Positions 27,759-36,686 of a stretch of DNA of 64,000 bases are shown piece by piece; positions within the stretch are counted from its first letter, which is position 1; every line of letters begins with the position of its first letter. The translations under genes and the position numbers were made by a program. The stretch is from Hanstruepera flava (lineage in GTDB: Bacteria; Bacteroidota; Bacteroidia; Flavobacteriales; Flavobacteriaceae), in contig NZ_JALJCW010000001.1 in assembly GCF_023634025.1 (NCBI RefSeq), forward strand, positions 843,501-907,500, written 5' to 3'. Below the pieces are notes generated by a model. The model saw only the letters and a program-made list of their open reading frames with translations, was not told the origin of the DNA and did no database searches.

Positions 27759-29140
27759 TAGATACTTGGTACAGTTACCGAACGTTGTATCCAACAACCA
27801 ATTTTAATGGTTTCACCTTGATTCCCTTTATTAAAAATAAGGGTTTTATCTGGTGCTTTAGCTTTATAACTTGCTGCCGATTGAGCAGCAGCACTTTTTA
27901 ATGTTGGATCTACACGACCAGCTTTTAAAGCTTCAGCTTCTGCTAACCAGAATACAGCACGTTTAGAAAAATTATCCTCTCCACAGTTATTGGCACTACG
28001 GTTGTACATATCGGCAATCTTTAAATGTGGACGACCATTAGAAGGGTTTAACTGTAAAGCTTTACCATAATAAGTTCTTGCACTACCATAACTACCTTTC
28101 TTACGCAATTTGTCACCAATTTTTTCATTAAGCTTGGCTTTTTTGAAATTATCAGTTTCTAAACTAACGGCTTGCTCATAAAACTTAAGAGCTTCATTAG
28201 ACTTTCCTTCTTTATCCTTTAATATTCCTAAATAGTAAGCCGAATTTGCCGAAGGACTTAACGCATGGTATGCGTTAACCAACTTAAAGAATAATGGATC
28301 GTCTGTACATTCTTTTTCAGACATTTTTCCAGCTGCACGCTGTAACCAAACCGCATTAGTCTTATTAGCTTCAAAATCTTTAGTATATAAAGGTATCAAG
28401 TTTTCGCAGTTTGCACGATCTCCTAATTTCTTATCAATACTTGTAGAAATCTGGTCGTAAGCATTAAGATAGCTTTCATAGTATTTCTTATAGCTTTTTT
28501 CTTTACTTGTTAATGATTGTCCAGCTTCTTCTTTAGCTGCCAATTTGTTTAAATCTTCAGAATAATTAGAAATTTCTTCTTGAACTTTTTCAACTACATC
28601 ATCATACTTATTAAACAATTCAGCATCTGTTTTCTTACCAGCATCAAATAAATCAACCATTAAAGAAAAGTAAGTATATAACGACTTTGGATTTTTAAAG
28701 TTTTCACGATCGGCTTTAAAAGCTTCATCAAAACAATTGTATAATTCCTCGTCGGTCTTATTTAACATCTCTCTGTTATCATACATTAATTGGCACGATT
28801 TAGCTGCATATTCGCCTTTTTTGGTTTTGCTACCATAGTTTACTTGGCGTTCATCCCAAAGCTTAATCAAATCGTTTATGTAATTCATTTTATCAGCACC
28901 AGTAGAATTCTCTATTTTGTACTCCAAAATATCTTCTCCTTGACTATAAATTGCCAAATGTAACTTTGGGCAAGTTTGTCTAACAAACATCCAAGGCTCA
29001 TAAGCCGCGTTATAGTTTTTTGCTTTTGCATATTCAGAGAATATAGACAGTTTAGTCATACACTCTTGGTTTTGCTGTGCATTGACGACATTAAAGCCTA
29101 AAAACAGCATAAGTGCTAATAATGTAATCTTCGTTTTCAT
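27758..29140 (-). CDS. Secreted TPR-repeat protein
   Basis: 460 residues. Signal peptide ending in VVNAQ, a long helical region rich in Lys/Glu (about 100-260), and TPR motifs (about 295-385: SAYYLGILKDKEGKSNEALKF, YYGKALQLNPSNGRPHLKIA). TPRs mediate protein binding; the partner is unknown. It lies between an outer-membrane protein gene (21-base gap) and lptC (1-base overlap), which suggests an envelope role. Confidence 0.82.
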   Translation of the reverse strand: MKTKITLLALMLFLGFNVVNAQQNQECMTKLSIFSEYAKAKNYNAAYEPWMFVRQTCPKLHLAIYSQGEDILEYKIENSTGADKMNYINDLIKLWDERQVNYGSKTKKGEYAAKSCQLMYDNREMLNKTDEELYNCFDEAFKADRENFKNPKSLYTYFSLMVDLFDAGKKTDAELFNKYDDVVEKVQEEISNYSEDLNKLAAKEEAGQSLTSKEKSYKKYYESYLNAYDQISTSIDKKLGDRANCENLIPLYTKDFEANKTNAVWLQRAAGKMSEKECTDDPLFFKLVNAYHALSPSANSAYYLGILKDKEGKSNEALKFYEQAVSLETDNFKKAKLNEKIGDKLRKKGSYGSARTYYGKALQLNPSNGRPHLKIADMYNRSANNCGEDNFSKRAVFWLAEAEALKAGRVDPTLKSAAAQSAASYKAKAPDKTLIFNKGNQGETIKIGCWIQRSVTVPSI

Positions 29141-29161
29141 AATATCTAGTTTATTATTTTT

Positions 29162-30475
29162 TTAATTTAACCTATTCTTTTTGAACCACCAATCGTTTAA
29201 CGATAAGCCTAACTGAAATTTAAAATAGTTCTCTTTAACTAAATTGTTTTCTACAGTTCCGCGACTTCCAAATTCAAACCCGATGTTGGCATTTGAAAAG
29301 AAATCTGTTCCTACAGGTAATCCTACTCCAAAAGATATGCCAAACTCATCTATTGATGTATTATTAATATTTAATCCTGTACTTCCAAACCGAACTCCGG
29401 CTCGATAAACAGTACGCTTAAAATAGCTATCAAAAGCATTGTACTTAGGAATTATAAAGCCTCCAATAGATAAGGATGTACTATTCTCATAATCCGTTCC
29501 ATTATCAACGTACAGCTCATTGGAAAAGTTTTTCATATTAAAGTAAGTGTATTCCATACCTACAAACCAAATACGTTCTTGACCAATACCAGCTCCTAAT
29601 GATAACTTGTAAGGTATATTAGCTTTCGTTTTATCTAAACCTCTCGCTTCTAAACCAGCATCTATAGTATTGATAACAAATTCTTGGCCTGTAGACGAAT
29701 TGGTTACAATAGTACTAAAAGCCCTTTCATTATTAGAATTTAAAGTTGTTTCTGGCTGGAAGGTTAATCCAGAATGAAGATCCAACTTATCACTTATCTT
29801 GGCTTTGTAAAGTAGACCTATATTAACACTTAATCCGCTCATATCAGACCTATTGCTCTCTTTGGTTTGATATTGAACGAGGTCACCATCAGTATTATAC
29901 AAATACTTAATAGTGCTGTTTTTTATGTTCCCAAAATAAAAGCTAAAATCTATACCAGCACTTAAGTTTTTGGTAATTGGATAACCCAAAGAAAGGTAGG
30001 TTCTATTTAAACCACCATCGCCATCAAAACGTTCGTTAAGGGTACCATCATCATTTAAGGTTTCCAATTTAAATCCTACAGATGTATATGGAATTAATCC
30101 GACACCTACACCTAGTTTACCAATTGGAATTGCCAAAGCGAAATAATCTAGCGACGAATTTTTTAAATTATCTTTCCCTGAATCACTTTTCAATTTAACT
30201 TGAGTATGAGAAGCAGCCAATGAAAAAGTAACTGGTCTGTTCTCATTTCTGTAAACTGCTAAATTCTCACCACCATAAGCAGCTGGATTTCTTAAATTAA
30301 TATGGATACTATCTGAATAAATACTTAAACCTCCCATACTACGGTTCTCCACAGTACCTTTAAATTTAAGACTTCCAATACCATAAAATGAATATGGAGA
30401 TGCCGTTGTTCCTGATTGCGCAACACTTTTAAGTGCAAAAGCCAAAATAAAAACTATTACAAGTTTTTTAATCAT
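29162..30475 (-). CDS. Outer-membrane beta-barrel protein, unknown function
   Basis: 437 residues with a signal peptide (MIKKLVIVFILAFALKSVAQ, cleaved near Gln20) and alternating hydrophobic/polar strands throughout. The segment SPYSFYGIGSLKFKGTVENRSMGGLS resembles the PorV/FadL-like barrels common in Bacteroidetes. The C-terminal strand FQLGLSLNDWWFKKNRLN fits a barrel end. Substrate unknown. Its start overlaps the coaX stop by 4 bases. Confidence 0.8.
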   Translation of the reverse strand: MIKKLVIVFILAFALKSVAQSGTTASPYSFYGIGSLKFKGTVENRSMGGLSIYSDSIHINLRNPAAYGGENLAVYRNENRPVTFSLAASHTQVKLKSDSGKDNLKNSSLDYFALAIPIGKLGVGVGLIPYTSVGFKLETLNDDGTLNERFDGDGGLNRTYLSLGYPITKNLSAGIDFSFYFGNIKNSTIKYLYNTDGDLVQYQTKESNRSDMSGLSVNIGLLYKAKISDKLDLHSGLTFQPETTLNSNNERAFSTIVTNSSTGQEFVINTIDAGLEARGLDKTKANIPYKLSLGAGIGQERIWFVGMEYTYFNMKNFSNELYVDNGTDYENSTSLSIGGFIIPKYNAFDSYFKRTVYRAGVRFGSTGLNINNTSIDEFGISFGVGLPVGTDFFSNANIGFEFGSRGTVENNLVKENYFKFQLGLSLNDWWFKKNRLN

Positions 30476-31203
30476 GCGTTTAAATTAAATTGCAAAATAT
30501 AGTTTAAGCCCTCTAAAAGGAAATTAGAGTTGGCAAATATGCTACTTTTTAATTGTTTTGACAAGAAATTAGCGTTTCCTCCTGTTAAAATAACTGTTAA
30601 ATCTGCATATTTTAGCCTATAGGCTTCAATTGCGCCATCAATTTCGCTTATGACGCCAAAAATCACACCAGAGTGTATAGCTTCTTCAGATGAATCTCCT
30701 ATTAATTGTTCTGGCATTTTTATATCCAATAACGGAAGGTTAGCTGTTAAATTATGTAACCCTATATAGCGCATTTGAATACCAGGAGAAATCGCACCTC
30801 CCAAATATTCGTTTTGGTCATTAATGAAATCGTAAGTAATACAGGTACCGGCATCTATAATAAGCACATTCTTTTCTGGATATTGAGCAGCCGAAGCACT
30901 CACTAAAGCCAACCTGTCTACACCTAAAGTAGTTGGCGTTCGGTATAAATTTTTAAAAGGCATTGGTGTGCTGGAATTCAAAAAAACAACGTTTAACTTA
31001 TCACTTATTTGTTCTAAATATTTAGAATCAAAATTTCCAACTAACGAAACAATACAATTTTCCAGGCTCCTGTAATTTTTACAAACCGCTTCAAATTCAG
31101 TAGGAAAATCAGGCATTTCAAATCTGCTTTTTTCTAGAATGGAATTCTCATTAAAAACGGCAAATTTCACAAATGTATTACCAACATCGATTATTAAATT
31201 CAT
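30472..31203 (-). CDS. coaX: Type III pantothenate kinase CoaX
   Basis: Catalyses the first step of CoA synthesis (pantothenate to 4'-phosphopantothenate). 243 residues of the ASKHA fold: phosphate-1 motif IDVGNTFVKFAVF at the start, TLGVDRLALVSA, the catalytic DAGTCITYDF, GGAISPGIQMR and the adenosine motif ILTGGNA. Shorter than many CoaX proteins but typical for Flavobacteriaceae. First gene of the coaX-barrel-TPR-lptC run. Confidence 0.95.
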   Translation of the reverse strand: MNLIIDVGNTFVKFAVFNENSILEKSRFEMPDFPTEFEAVCKNYRSLENCIVSLVGNFDSKYLEQISDKLNVVFLNSSTPMPFKNLYRTPTTLGVDRLALVSASAAQYPEKNVLIIDAGTCITYDFINDQNEYLGGAISPGIQMRYIGLHNLTANLPLLDIKMPEQLIGDSSEEAIHSGVIFGVISEIDGAIEAYRLKYADLTVILTGGNANFLSKQLKSSIFANSNFLLEGLNYILQFNLNA

Positions 31204-31277
31204 ACGCCAAATAAAAGCTGTAAATTTACAAAACCATTTTTTATAAATTTTCTTTTGGTGAATAATAAAAACAACTT

Positions 31278-31285
31278 TATATTTG
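31278..31285 (+). promoter_or_regulatory. Promoter of the tRNA-Phe gene
   Basis: TATATTTG (full -7 match) 19 bases before the tRNA 5' end, with a TTG at 31255-31257 spaced 20 bases upstream as the -33 element. This is one of the clearest Bacteroidetes promoters in the window. Confidence 0.7.
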
Positions 31286-31304
31286 CATCCGCAATTAAGC
31301 GACT

Positions 31305-31380
31305 GGTGCCTTAGCTCAGTTGGTAGAGCAAAGGACTGAAAATCCTTGTGTCCCTGGTTCGATTCCTGGAGGCACCACCA
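31305..31380 (+). tRNA. tRNA-Phe (anticodon GAA)
   Basis: A 76-base cloverleaf: acceptor GGTGCCT/AGGCACC, D arm GCTC-AGTTGGTA-GAGC, anticodon stem AAGGA/TCCTT with loop CTGAAAA giving anticodon GAA, T arm CCTGG-TTCGATT-CCTGG, and an encoded CCA end. All stems pair fully. Confidence 0.98.
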
Positions 31381-31381
31381 G

Positions 31382-31411
31382 AAAAAACCCTGACAAATGT
31401 CAGGGTTTTTT
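31382..31411. terminator. Intrinsic terminator after tRNA-Phe
   Basis: Hairpin AAAAAACCCTGA-CAAATG-TCAGGGTTTTTT, 1 base after the tRNA 3' end. A- and T-tracts on both sides let it also serve the convergent YceI operon. Confidence 0.9.
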
Positions 31412-31452
31412 GGTTTAAAACACCAGTCTTTTTAGCCTTAAAAGCCATAGCC

Positions 31453-32004
31453 TTATTTTTTAGTAAGGTTAAAAGTAAAGCTAACTAAAACATCATTAGA
31501 CAGTTTGTTGCTTACAATCTTTGGAATTTCAATTTTAAAATCTGAAGCCTGAACATAAAACTCGCCTTGAACTAGAATAACATCTTCGTCTTTGGAAATA
31601 CTAGAGTCTTTAATAAGGATTTTCTTTTCTTGGCCGTGGAATTCTAATACTCCTTCGATATGAATTTTGCTTTTTTCAGCATCATCAATGTCAATTTCAG
31701 AAAAATTCTTTATGACCCCTTTAAATGTAGCCTTTGGAAATAATTCTGATTCGGCATAATTTTCATTAAAATGCTCTTCCATAAGTGCATTTTTAAACCT
31801 AAACCCTTTTACTAAAGCTAAAGCAGCTATTTCACCGTTTTCTAAGTTTAGTATTGCTGTTGTAGATTCATTTTTGGCTTTAACCTCTTCAAACGACGGT
31901 ACAGAAGCTTCAAAAACAAGCGAACCCGATTTAGTTAAGAATTTGTCTTGCCCATTCACCATGTACGACATTAAAAACACAGCGAGAATCCATATTTTTT
32001 TCAT
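31453..32004 (-). CDS. YceI-family secreted lipid-binding protein
   Basis: 183 residues from the start at 32004 (MKKIWILAVF); the frame is open to 32061 but the signal peptide begins at 32004 and ends near VNGQD. The rest is the YceI beta-barrel, which in relatives holds an isoprenoid or fatty-acid chain: FLTKSGSLVFEASVP..., FKNALMEEHFNENYAESELFPKATFKG, and the ending VSFTFNLTKK. Last gene of a minus-strand group with a cytochrome c, DUF5777 barrel and cupredoxin. Confidence 0.88.
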   Translation of the reverse strand: MKKIWILAVFLMSYMVNGQDKFLTKSGSLVFEASVPSFEEVKAKNESTTAILNLENGEIAALALVKGFRFKNALMEEHFNENYAESELFPKATFKGVIKNFSEIDIDDAEKSKIHIEGVLEFHGQEKKILIKDSSISKDEDVILVQGEFYVQASDFKIEIPKIVSNKLSNDVLVSFTFNLTKK

Positions 32005-32023
32005 AATAATTGTAATTAATAAG

Positions 32024-32389
32024 TTAGTCTTCCAACAAGCCATCTTCTTCCCATTGTACAACAGTGTCTATAAGATTCTGCGGTAATCTTGGCCCTCCAA
32101 ATGGCATTAAAAACCCTAAATTATCTGATGAAATTCTTTCAATCAAGCCTCTGTTAAGCATCGCATCTTTAACATCATTGTAATTTGTTAAAGACATTGG
32201 CGCACCATTTTCTGGCGGCATACTATGGCAACTTATGCAGTTATTATCTATAATAGATTTTACATGCTGGTTGTAAGTTACAAATGTGTCTTCAGGCGGA
32301 GCATCATCTATTAAATCTTCCTCGCTTACAGAAGTACAACTATAATTTACTAGCAAAAAAATAATGACTATATATTGAAACGTTTTCAT
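32024..32389 (-). CDS. Cytochrome c-like haem lipoprotein
   Basis: 121 residues with lipobox NYSC (Cys18) and one haem-binding motif CISCH (Cys51, Cys54, His55). MPFGG further on may supply the distal Met. The family usually has a PPENGAPMSL segment as here. A membrane-tethered electron carrier. It sits 19 bases upstream of the YceI start and 8 bases downstream of the DUF5777 gene, so cotranscription is likely. Confidence 0.87.
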   Translation of the reverse strand: MKTFQYIVIIFLLVNYSCTSVSEEDLIDDAPPEDTFVTYNQHVKSIIDNNCISCHSMPPENGAPMSLTNYNDVKDAMLNRGLIERISSDNLGFLMPFGGPRLPQNLIDTVVQWEEDGLLED

Positions 32390-32397
32390 AGCAATTT

Positions 32398-33246
32398 TTA
32401 AAATGTTCGACTTAAATTAAATCCGAAATAAATATCTCCTTCGCTCCAATCACCTGTAGATTGACCCAAAAAATAATTTGTATTCATAGGTTGGGCATTT
32501 GTAAAATGCATTTGAAAAACATGTCCTCCAGTTTCTAAATCCACACCTATTGATAACGGATTGCGAAATGGTGAGTCTGATGCTCTATTGAGATGCCACC
32601 CATAATCTGCATTTATAGACCATCGTTTGGCGATTTTATATCGTCCACCGAAACCAATTGCAAATTGCGAGTTATCTTGGCTGTCAACCATTACGTAATT
32701 ATCATGAAAAAAAGTTGGCGCCAATTCAAGAGAGAGCTTCGTATTTATCTTTCTGGCTAGTAAAAACTGTACCGTATAACCTAGTCTATTTACAAACTCC
32801 AGTTTTGGCAAGTTATCTTCGCTCAAGCCAGTGTTTATTAAAATAGCATTGAAACCTACCAAAGTAAACGGAAATCCGTTTTCTTGTTGTCTTAACAACC
32901 TATATTTAATAGATCCTTGATACGTTTTTTGATAAGAACTTCTTGATATACCAATATTGAATCCATCAGATATACCGTATATAAAGTTTAATCTTGTTAC
33001 AGCATCATCTAGTCCAAAAAACGTGTCAAATCCATTTTCAATACTTCCAAACCTATGCGCCACCACAAGAGTGAAATCTTTTTTTGCCACAAGTTTAGTA
33101 GACTCAAAATTAACAATCTTTAGCGCCTTAAAGGTCGCCTCTGCATAACTGTTATTAGTTGAATCTGTATCAATTTCATCAAGCAAATCCTCTTGGGCAA
33201 ATAGTCCTATTGGCAAAAAGAATAATGTAATCCATAGTTTCTTCAT
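32398..33246 (-). CDS. DUF5777-family outer-membrane beta-barrel protein
   Basis: 282 residues, signal peptide ending in GLFAQ (start at 33246; an in-frame Met at 33252 is also possible). The signature VVAHRFGSIENGFDTFFGLDDAVTRL with following barrel strands is typical of DUF5777 proteins, which I recall next to cytochrome c, YceI and cupredoxin genes in Bacteroidetes. Function unknown; ends with the barrel-like strand GFNLSRTF. Confidence 0.8.
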   Translation of the reverse strand: MKKLWITLFFLPIGLFAQEDLLDEIDTDSTNNSYAEATFKALKIVNFESTKLVAKKDFTLVVAHRFGSIENGFDTFFGLDDAVTRLNFIYGISDGFNIGISRSSYQKTYQGSIKYRLLRQQENGFPFTLVGFNAILINTGLSEDNLPKLEFVNRLGYTVQFLLARKINTKLSLELAPTFFHDNYVMVDSQDNSQFAIGFGGRYKIAKRWSINADYGWHLNRASDSPFRNPLSIGVDLETGGHVFQMHFTNAQPMNTNYFLGQSTGDWSEGDIYFGFNLSRTF

Positions 33247-33280
33247 AATCATATAGAAATAGATTTGACACGCTTGGTAT

Positions 33281-33874
33281 TTATTGAATTATCAATCTTT
33301 TAGTTATGGCATTATCGTTAAACTCTAACCTAACCAAATACATACCTGACTTAATATCTGAAACATTAATATCTATAGCATTTCCTGAATTAACAATGGT
33401 ATTGTTCAATACTACTTTACCTGTTAAATCAATTACTTTTAAACTTCCATTGGTTAAACTTTGTGGCAGCTTGATCGTTAACTTAGAATGCACAGGATTT
33501 GGAGTTAATTTAACAGACACATCATTAAACTCGTCAACACTTAAGCCTTGCTGAACGGTTATAACACCAGACATGTTATTTGCTCCATGAATTCCACAGA
33601 AATATGGATTTGTACCCTCAACTGTAAATGTATACGAATATGTTTGCCCCAACCCAGTTAACACACCACTATTAAAAGTTTCTGTGCTACCTGTATTGTT
33701 TTCCACCGTATGTGGTAAATCGTCTGTCCAAGTCCATCTTACGGTATCGCCCACATCAATGGTTAAATCTGCTTCTGGGCTTTCAAAACCTCTCTCCCAA
33801 ATAAGGTCGTGTGTTGTTTGGGCTTGTAATCCTATTGTAATTAAAAATACAAGCACTAGTAATTTTGTTTTCAT
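33281..33874 (-). CDS. Secreted cupredoxin (plastocyanin-like) with T9SS sorting domain
   Basis: 197 residues: signal peptide ending in LQAQT, a single cupredoxin domain (about 25-108), and a type A C-terminal sorting domain (about 122-197, LTPNPVHSKLTI ... GMYLVRL ... KRLIIQ) recognised by the type IX secretion system. The type-1 copper ligands are all visible: His55 in DLPHTVEN, Cys93 and His96 in PYFCGIHG, and Met101. Hence a cell-surface blue copper electron carrier, in a cluster with a haem lipoprotein. Confidence 0.92.
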   Translation of the reverse strand: MKTKLLVLVFLITIGLQAQTTHDLIWERGFESPEADLTIDVGDTVRWTWTDDLPHTVENNTGSTETFNSGVLTGLGQTYSYTFTVEGTNPYFCGIHGANNMSGVITVQQGLSVDEFNDVSVKLTPNPVHSKLTIKLPQSLTNGSLKVIDLTGKVVLNNTIVNSGNAIDINVSDIKSGMYLVRLEFNDNAITKRLIIQ

Positions 33875-33889
33875 GTTTTAAAATTTTAA

Positions 33890-34273
33890 TTAATTAATAA
33901 TATGGCATTGGTCTAGTTTGATTTGCTCCAATAAATCATCATAGCCAATAAAGCGTCCTTTAATCTGTAGGTTTTCTTTTAGTTTGAGTTTCAAGTTTAG
34001 AGTATCTATAAACTGGCAATAAACGGCTTCTTCTAATGTAATTGACAGATTATTTAATTCTGAAATCTTACCCGATACTTGAATGGTTTTGTCTAGATAT
34101 TTCAATTCAGAACCACTAGAGTTTTCTTGAAATTCTCTTGCTAATACTAAAGCAGAAGTTACATAGCTGGCAGGCTCTAATTGGATATTTCTATGATTCT
34201 GAAAGACGTAGTTATATCCAAAAATTGCTAAAACAATAAGTAATAATGCTATTATAATAATCTTTTTGCGCAT
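33890..34273 (-). CDS. Membrane-anchored OB-fold (tRNA_anti-like) protein
   Basis: 127 residues: an N-terminal membrane helix (about 4-24) and one OB-like barrel with the pattern LDKTIQVSGKISELNN ... VYCQFIDT ... LKENLQIKGRFIGYDDLLEQIKLDQCHI. This small protein often accompanies the DUF5777/cupredoxin cluster. The OB fold suggests ligand or protein binding outside the membrane; no function is established. Head of the five-gene minus-strand group. Confidence 0.75.
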   Translation of the reverse strand: MRKKIIIIALLLIVLAIFGYNYVFQNHRNIQLEPASYVTSALVLAREFQENSSGSELKYLDKTIQVSGKISELNNLSITLEEAVYCQFIDTLNLKLKLKENLQIKGRFIGYDDLLEQIKLDQCHIIN

Positions 34274-34287
34274 AAACTTTTTTTTTA

Positions 34288-34323
34288 AAACTGCTTCAAA
34301 GAGTATCCTAATTGAAGCAGTTT
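34288..34323 (-). terminator. Possible terminator downstream of the small acidic lipoprotein gene
   Basis: A perfect 12-bp inverted repeat (AAACTGCTTCAA and its complement) with a 12-base loop, in the 109-base gap after the gene at 34383. On the minus strand only four T follow before an A tract, so it is a weak terminator or an RNA-processing hairpin in the leader of the next operon. Confidence 0.4.
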
Positions 34324-34382
34324 AGCTACTAACATGCTTTAGGGCAAAAGATTTAGGGTGTATTCAATTCTTCTTTTTCAGT

Positions 34383-34862
34383 TTAATTTCTTTCAAATGT
34401 CAGTGTGTCAACACCTCCGTTTCCACCACTAACATCTCGTAATTTTATCATATTATCAGAATGCGACACAATGTCCCAGTCATCATTTAGATCTTCAAAA
34501 TTGCTTGAGTCTGATACATTAAAGAAAATATTAAAGTCAATATCACTATTACTGTCATCATTGCTATTGCTATTTGAAATAAACCATGAACCTGTTAAAC
34601 TGGAACCTGAACTATGAGTGGCAATCAACTCGCCATTGGAACGGAACAAAAAGCCATATCCTGTAAAATCATGAGTTTCATCTTGTCCAGAATCTATAAA
34701 ACTGGTTATCCTCCATGTGCCAGCCTCTACTTGGTCTTCAATTTGTTGTATCTGGTCACTGTTATTGTTTTGAAAAACATCATCATCGTCATGAGAACAT
34801 GTTGTAGATAGCAATGTTAAGCTCAACATTAGCATTAAAGCTTTAAAAATTTCTGATTTCAT
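34383..34862 (-). CDS. Small acidic lipoprotein, lipocalin-like pattern
   Basis: 159 residues with lipobox STTC followed by an Asp run, a spacer helix, and one beta-rich domain (about 45-158) of the form GTWRITSF ... FTGYGFLFRSNGELIA ... TGSWF ... DWDIVSHSDNMIKLRD. This pattern matches the C-terminal domain of the neighbouring lipoprotein at 34892, so the two are paralogues. Likely exposed on the outer membrane. Function unknown. The gene is rich in GAT/AAT codons for Asp/Asn. Confidence 0.78.
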   Translation of the reverse strand: MKSEIFKALMLMLSLTLLSTTCSHDDDDVFQNNNSDQIQQIEDQVEAGTWRITSFIDSGQDETHDFTGYGFLFRSNGELIATHSSGSSLTGSWFISNSNSNDDSNSDIDFNIFFNVSDSSNFEDLNDDWDIVSHSDNMIKLRDVSGGNGGVDTLTFERN

Positions 34863-34891
34863 AGTTCTAGTTTTTTAATTGATTATTTATT

Positions 34892-35962
34892 TTAATTACA
34901 AGTACTTTCATAGCGAAGGCGATCATCGTCTCCTACTCTAAAATCGACTTTAGTTTCTCCGGCATTTTGTTGTATTTCATGTAGGTTCCAATTATTGTTG
35001 CAATAAGACAAGTCTGGTATATCTATTTCAACAACAATATTATTGCCTGTTCCTGAGGTAGACCAAGTTCCATAATGTGTATTGCTACCATATTCCACCA
35101 CAATAGACCCATCGGTAAAGAAGTTAAAGACATAACCATCATAAAAATCATCATAATCATTACCAAATCGCTCCAACTTATCTACAATCCAATTTGAGCA
35201 ATCAGTTAAAACCGATTCCAATTGCGAAGGTGTACAATTGTTACAATCGTCATCATTAAAATCGTAATCATCATCCTCATCGCAGGAATTGGCAAAGTCT
35301 TGTATAGTCAATTCCAATTCTGATTGGCTATTGACAATTAATTGGGTGTCATCATAAAGGATTACAGTTATTGGAAAATTTAGACTAACTATATCGCTTG
35401 ATTCTATTTCATCTAAAAAACTATACAGTTCACTATCATCATTAAAATAAAGTGTGTCAATTAATTCATTATTTACGTTAAAAACAGAAGCGCTTATTGG
35501 ATAAATAAAGTCTATACACTCAATATCATCATCACTTTCATTTTCTCCATTACAGGTATTGGCAAAACCTAATAATTCTGTATAATTAGTAATTGAAACT
35601 TCAGTAAAATCGTCTAAAATTATTGTTATAGGGTAGCTAATTACAATGGTATCTGTATCATCGTCAAGCTCGTCAAAAATGGCTTCAATTGTGTTGTAAT
35701 CGTCAATGGTATTTATAGTAATTTGCACACCATTAGCTGTGACCGAAACTGGCAATTGTATCGTAAAACAATTCGCATAGTCAATAATATTATCTATGGA
35801 ACCATCATTAGAAGCCGTCCATTTCATTAGATTGGCTATTACAGAATTTGGTTGAATGGTTTCATCTGTTGGCGCTTCAATATATTCTCTTTCTTCAGTT
35901 CTACAACCAAATAAGAATAAGGCTGTCAATACAAATAGATATAGTAATTTTAATAGTTTCAT
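34892..35962 (-). CDS. Repeat-containing acidic lipoprotein
   Basis: 356 residues with lipobox LFGC. Between about 60 and 235 are four related half-units, each with a (F/Y)P(I/V)(T/S) strand and a Thr/Asp-rich strand and two ending in FAN(T/S)C (YPITIILDDFTEVSITNY; FPITVILYDDTQLIVNSQ). An Asp-rich linker (DEDDDYDFNDDDCNN) follows, then a domain like that of the 34383 product (NWIVDKL ... YDGYVFNFFTDGSIVV ... GTWST). Cys are paired in the repeats, suggesting disulfides; the Asp runs may bind Ca2+. Divergent from the ECF sigma gene, so it may be a surface partner of the TonB receptor. Confidence 0.78.
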   Translation of the reverse strand: MKLLKLLYLFVLTALFLFGCRTEEREYIEAPTDETIQPNSVIANLMKWTASNDGSIDNIIDYANCFTIQLPVSVTANGVQITINTIDDYNTIEAIFDELDDDTDTIVISYPITIILDDFTEVSITNYTELLGFANTCNGENESDDDIECIDFIYPISASVFNVNNELIDTLYFNDDSELYSFLDEIESSDIVSLNFPITVILYDDTQLIVNSQSELELTIQDFANSCDEDDDYDFNDDDCNNCTPSQLESVLTDCSNWIVDKLERFGNDYDDFYDGYVFNFFTDGSIVVEYGSNTHYGTWSTSGTGNNIVVEIDIPDLSYCNNNWNLHEIQQNAGETKVDFRVGDDDRLRYESTCN

Positions 35963-36112
35963 TGTTTTAGGTTTCGCTTTCTAATACTAAAACAACTAAC
36001 TTTAAAAAAGTCCTGAAAAAAAGATGATTTTTTTTTGCAAGATTTTCTAACTCCTCTTTTTAAATGTTCTTTTTACACTTTAATTTATATATTTAGTAAT
36101 CAAAAAGTAACC

Positions 36113-36637
36113 TTGAAGAAAGATTTACAAGAAAACATTTGCGATGAATCAGTCTTTAAACATATTTACAATAAATATGCTAAAGACCTTACCGCTTTTT
36201 TGTACTATAAATATGGAGGTCAACACAGCCCTAGCGATAAAGCTCAAGATGCCTTTATACAATTGTGGAATAATTGTAAGAAAGTAACACTAGATAAAAC
36301 CAAATCGTTTCTTTTTAAAGTGGCCAACAATTTAATGCTTAATGAAATTAAGCACCAAAAAGTGGTTTTAAAGTACCAAAAAACACATCAGGTTAAAGAA
36401 GATTATGAGACACCCGAATTTATTTTAGAACAGGATGAATATTATGAATGCTACAAAAAGGTTCTTGAAAAATTGACTGAAGAACAGCGCGTTGCATTTC
36501 TACTTAATAAAGTTGATGGCAAAAAACATATTGAAATAGCTGAAATGTTAGGCGTAACGAAAAAAGTTGTGGAGTATAGAATTTACAGTGCTTTTAAAAT
36601 TTTAAAATCTGAATTAAAAAACTTTTCTATTAAATAA
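36113..36637 (+). CDS. ECF-type RNA polymerase sigma factor (FecI-like)
   Basis: 174 residues from a TTG at 36113; the frame is open to an ATG at 36035, but that stretch (Phe/Tyr/Cys-rich) is not family-like and a TATATTTA -7-like box at 36088 would lie inside it. Sigma-70 region 2: FKHIYNKYAKDLTAFLYYKYG ... KAQDAFIQLWNN; region 4: KVLEKLTEEQRVAFLLNKVDGKKHIEIAEMLGVTKKVVEYRI. Controlled by the FecR protein next door and by a TonB receptor signal; targets probably include this operon. Confidence 0.9.
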   Translation: MKKDLQENICDESVFKHIYNKYAKDLTAFLYYKYGGQHSPSDKAQDAFIQLWNNCKKVTLDKTKSFLFKVANNLMLNEIKHQKVVLKYQKTHQVKEDYETPEFILEQDEYYECYKKVLEKLTEEQRVAFLLNKVDGKKHIEIAEMLGVTKKVVEYRIYSAFKILKSELKNFSIK

Positions 36638-36686
36638 TCAGGATTTTTTAAAAGTGAGTTGTTATATAATAAAGATAATGTATTAG

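Noticed and set aside
36035-36112. Longer N-terminus of the ECF sigma factor from the ATG at 36035
   Set aside because: The extra 26 residues are Phe/Tyr/Cys-rich and unlike the family, and a promoter-like box lies within them.
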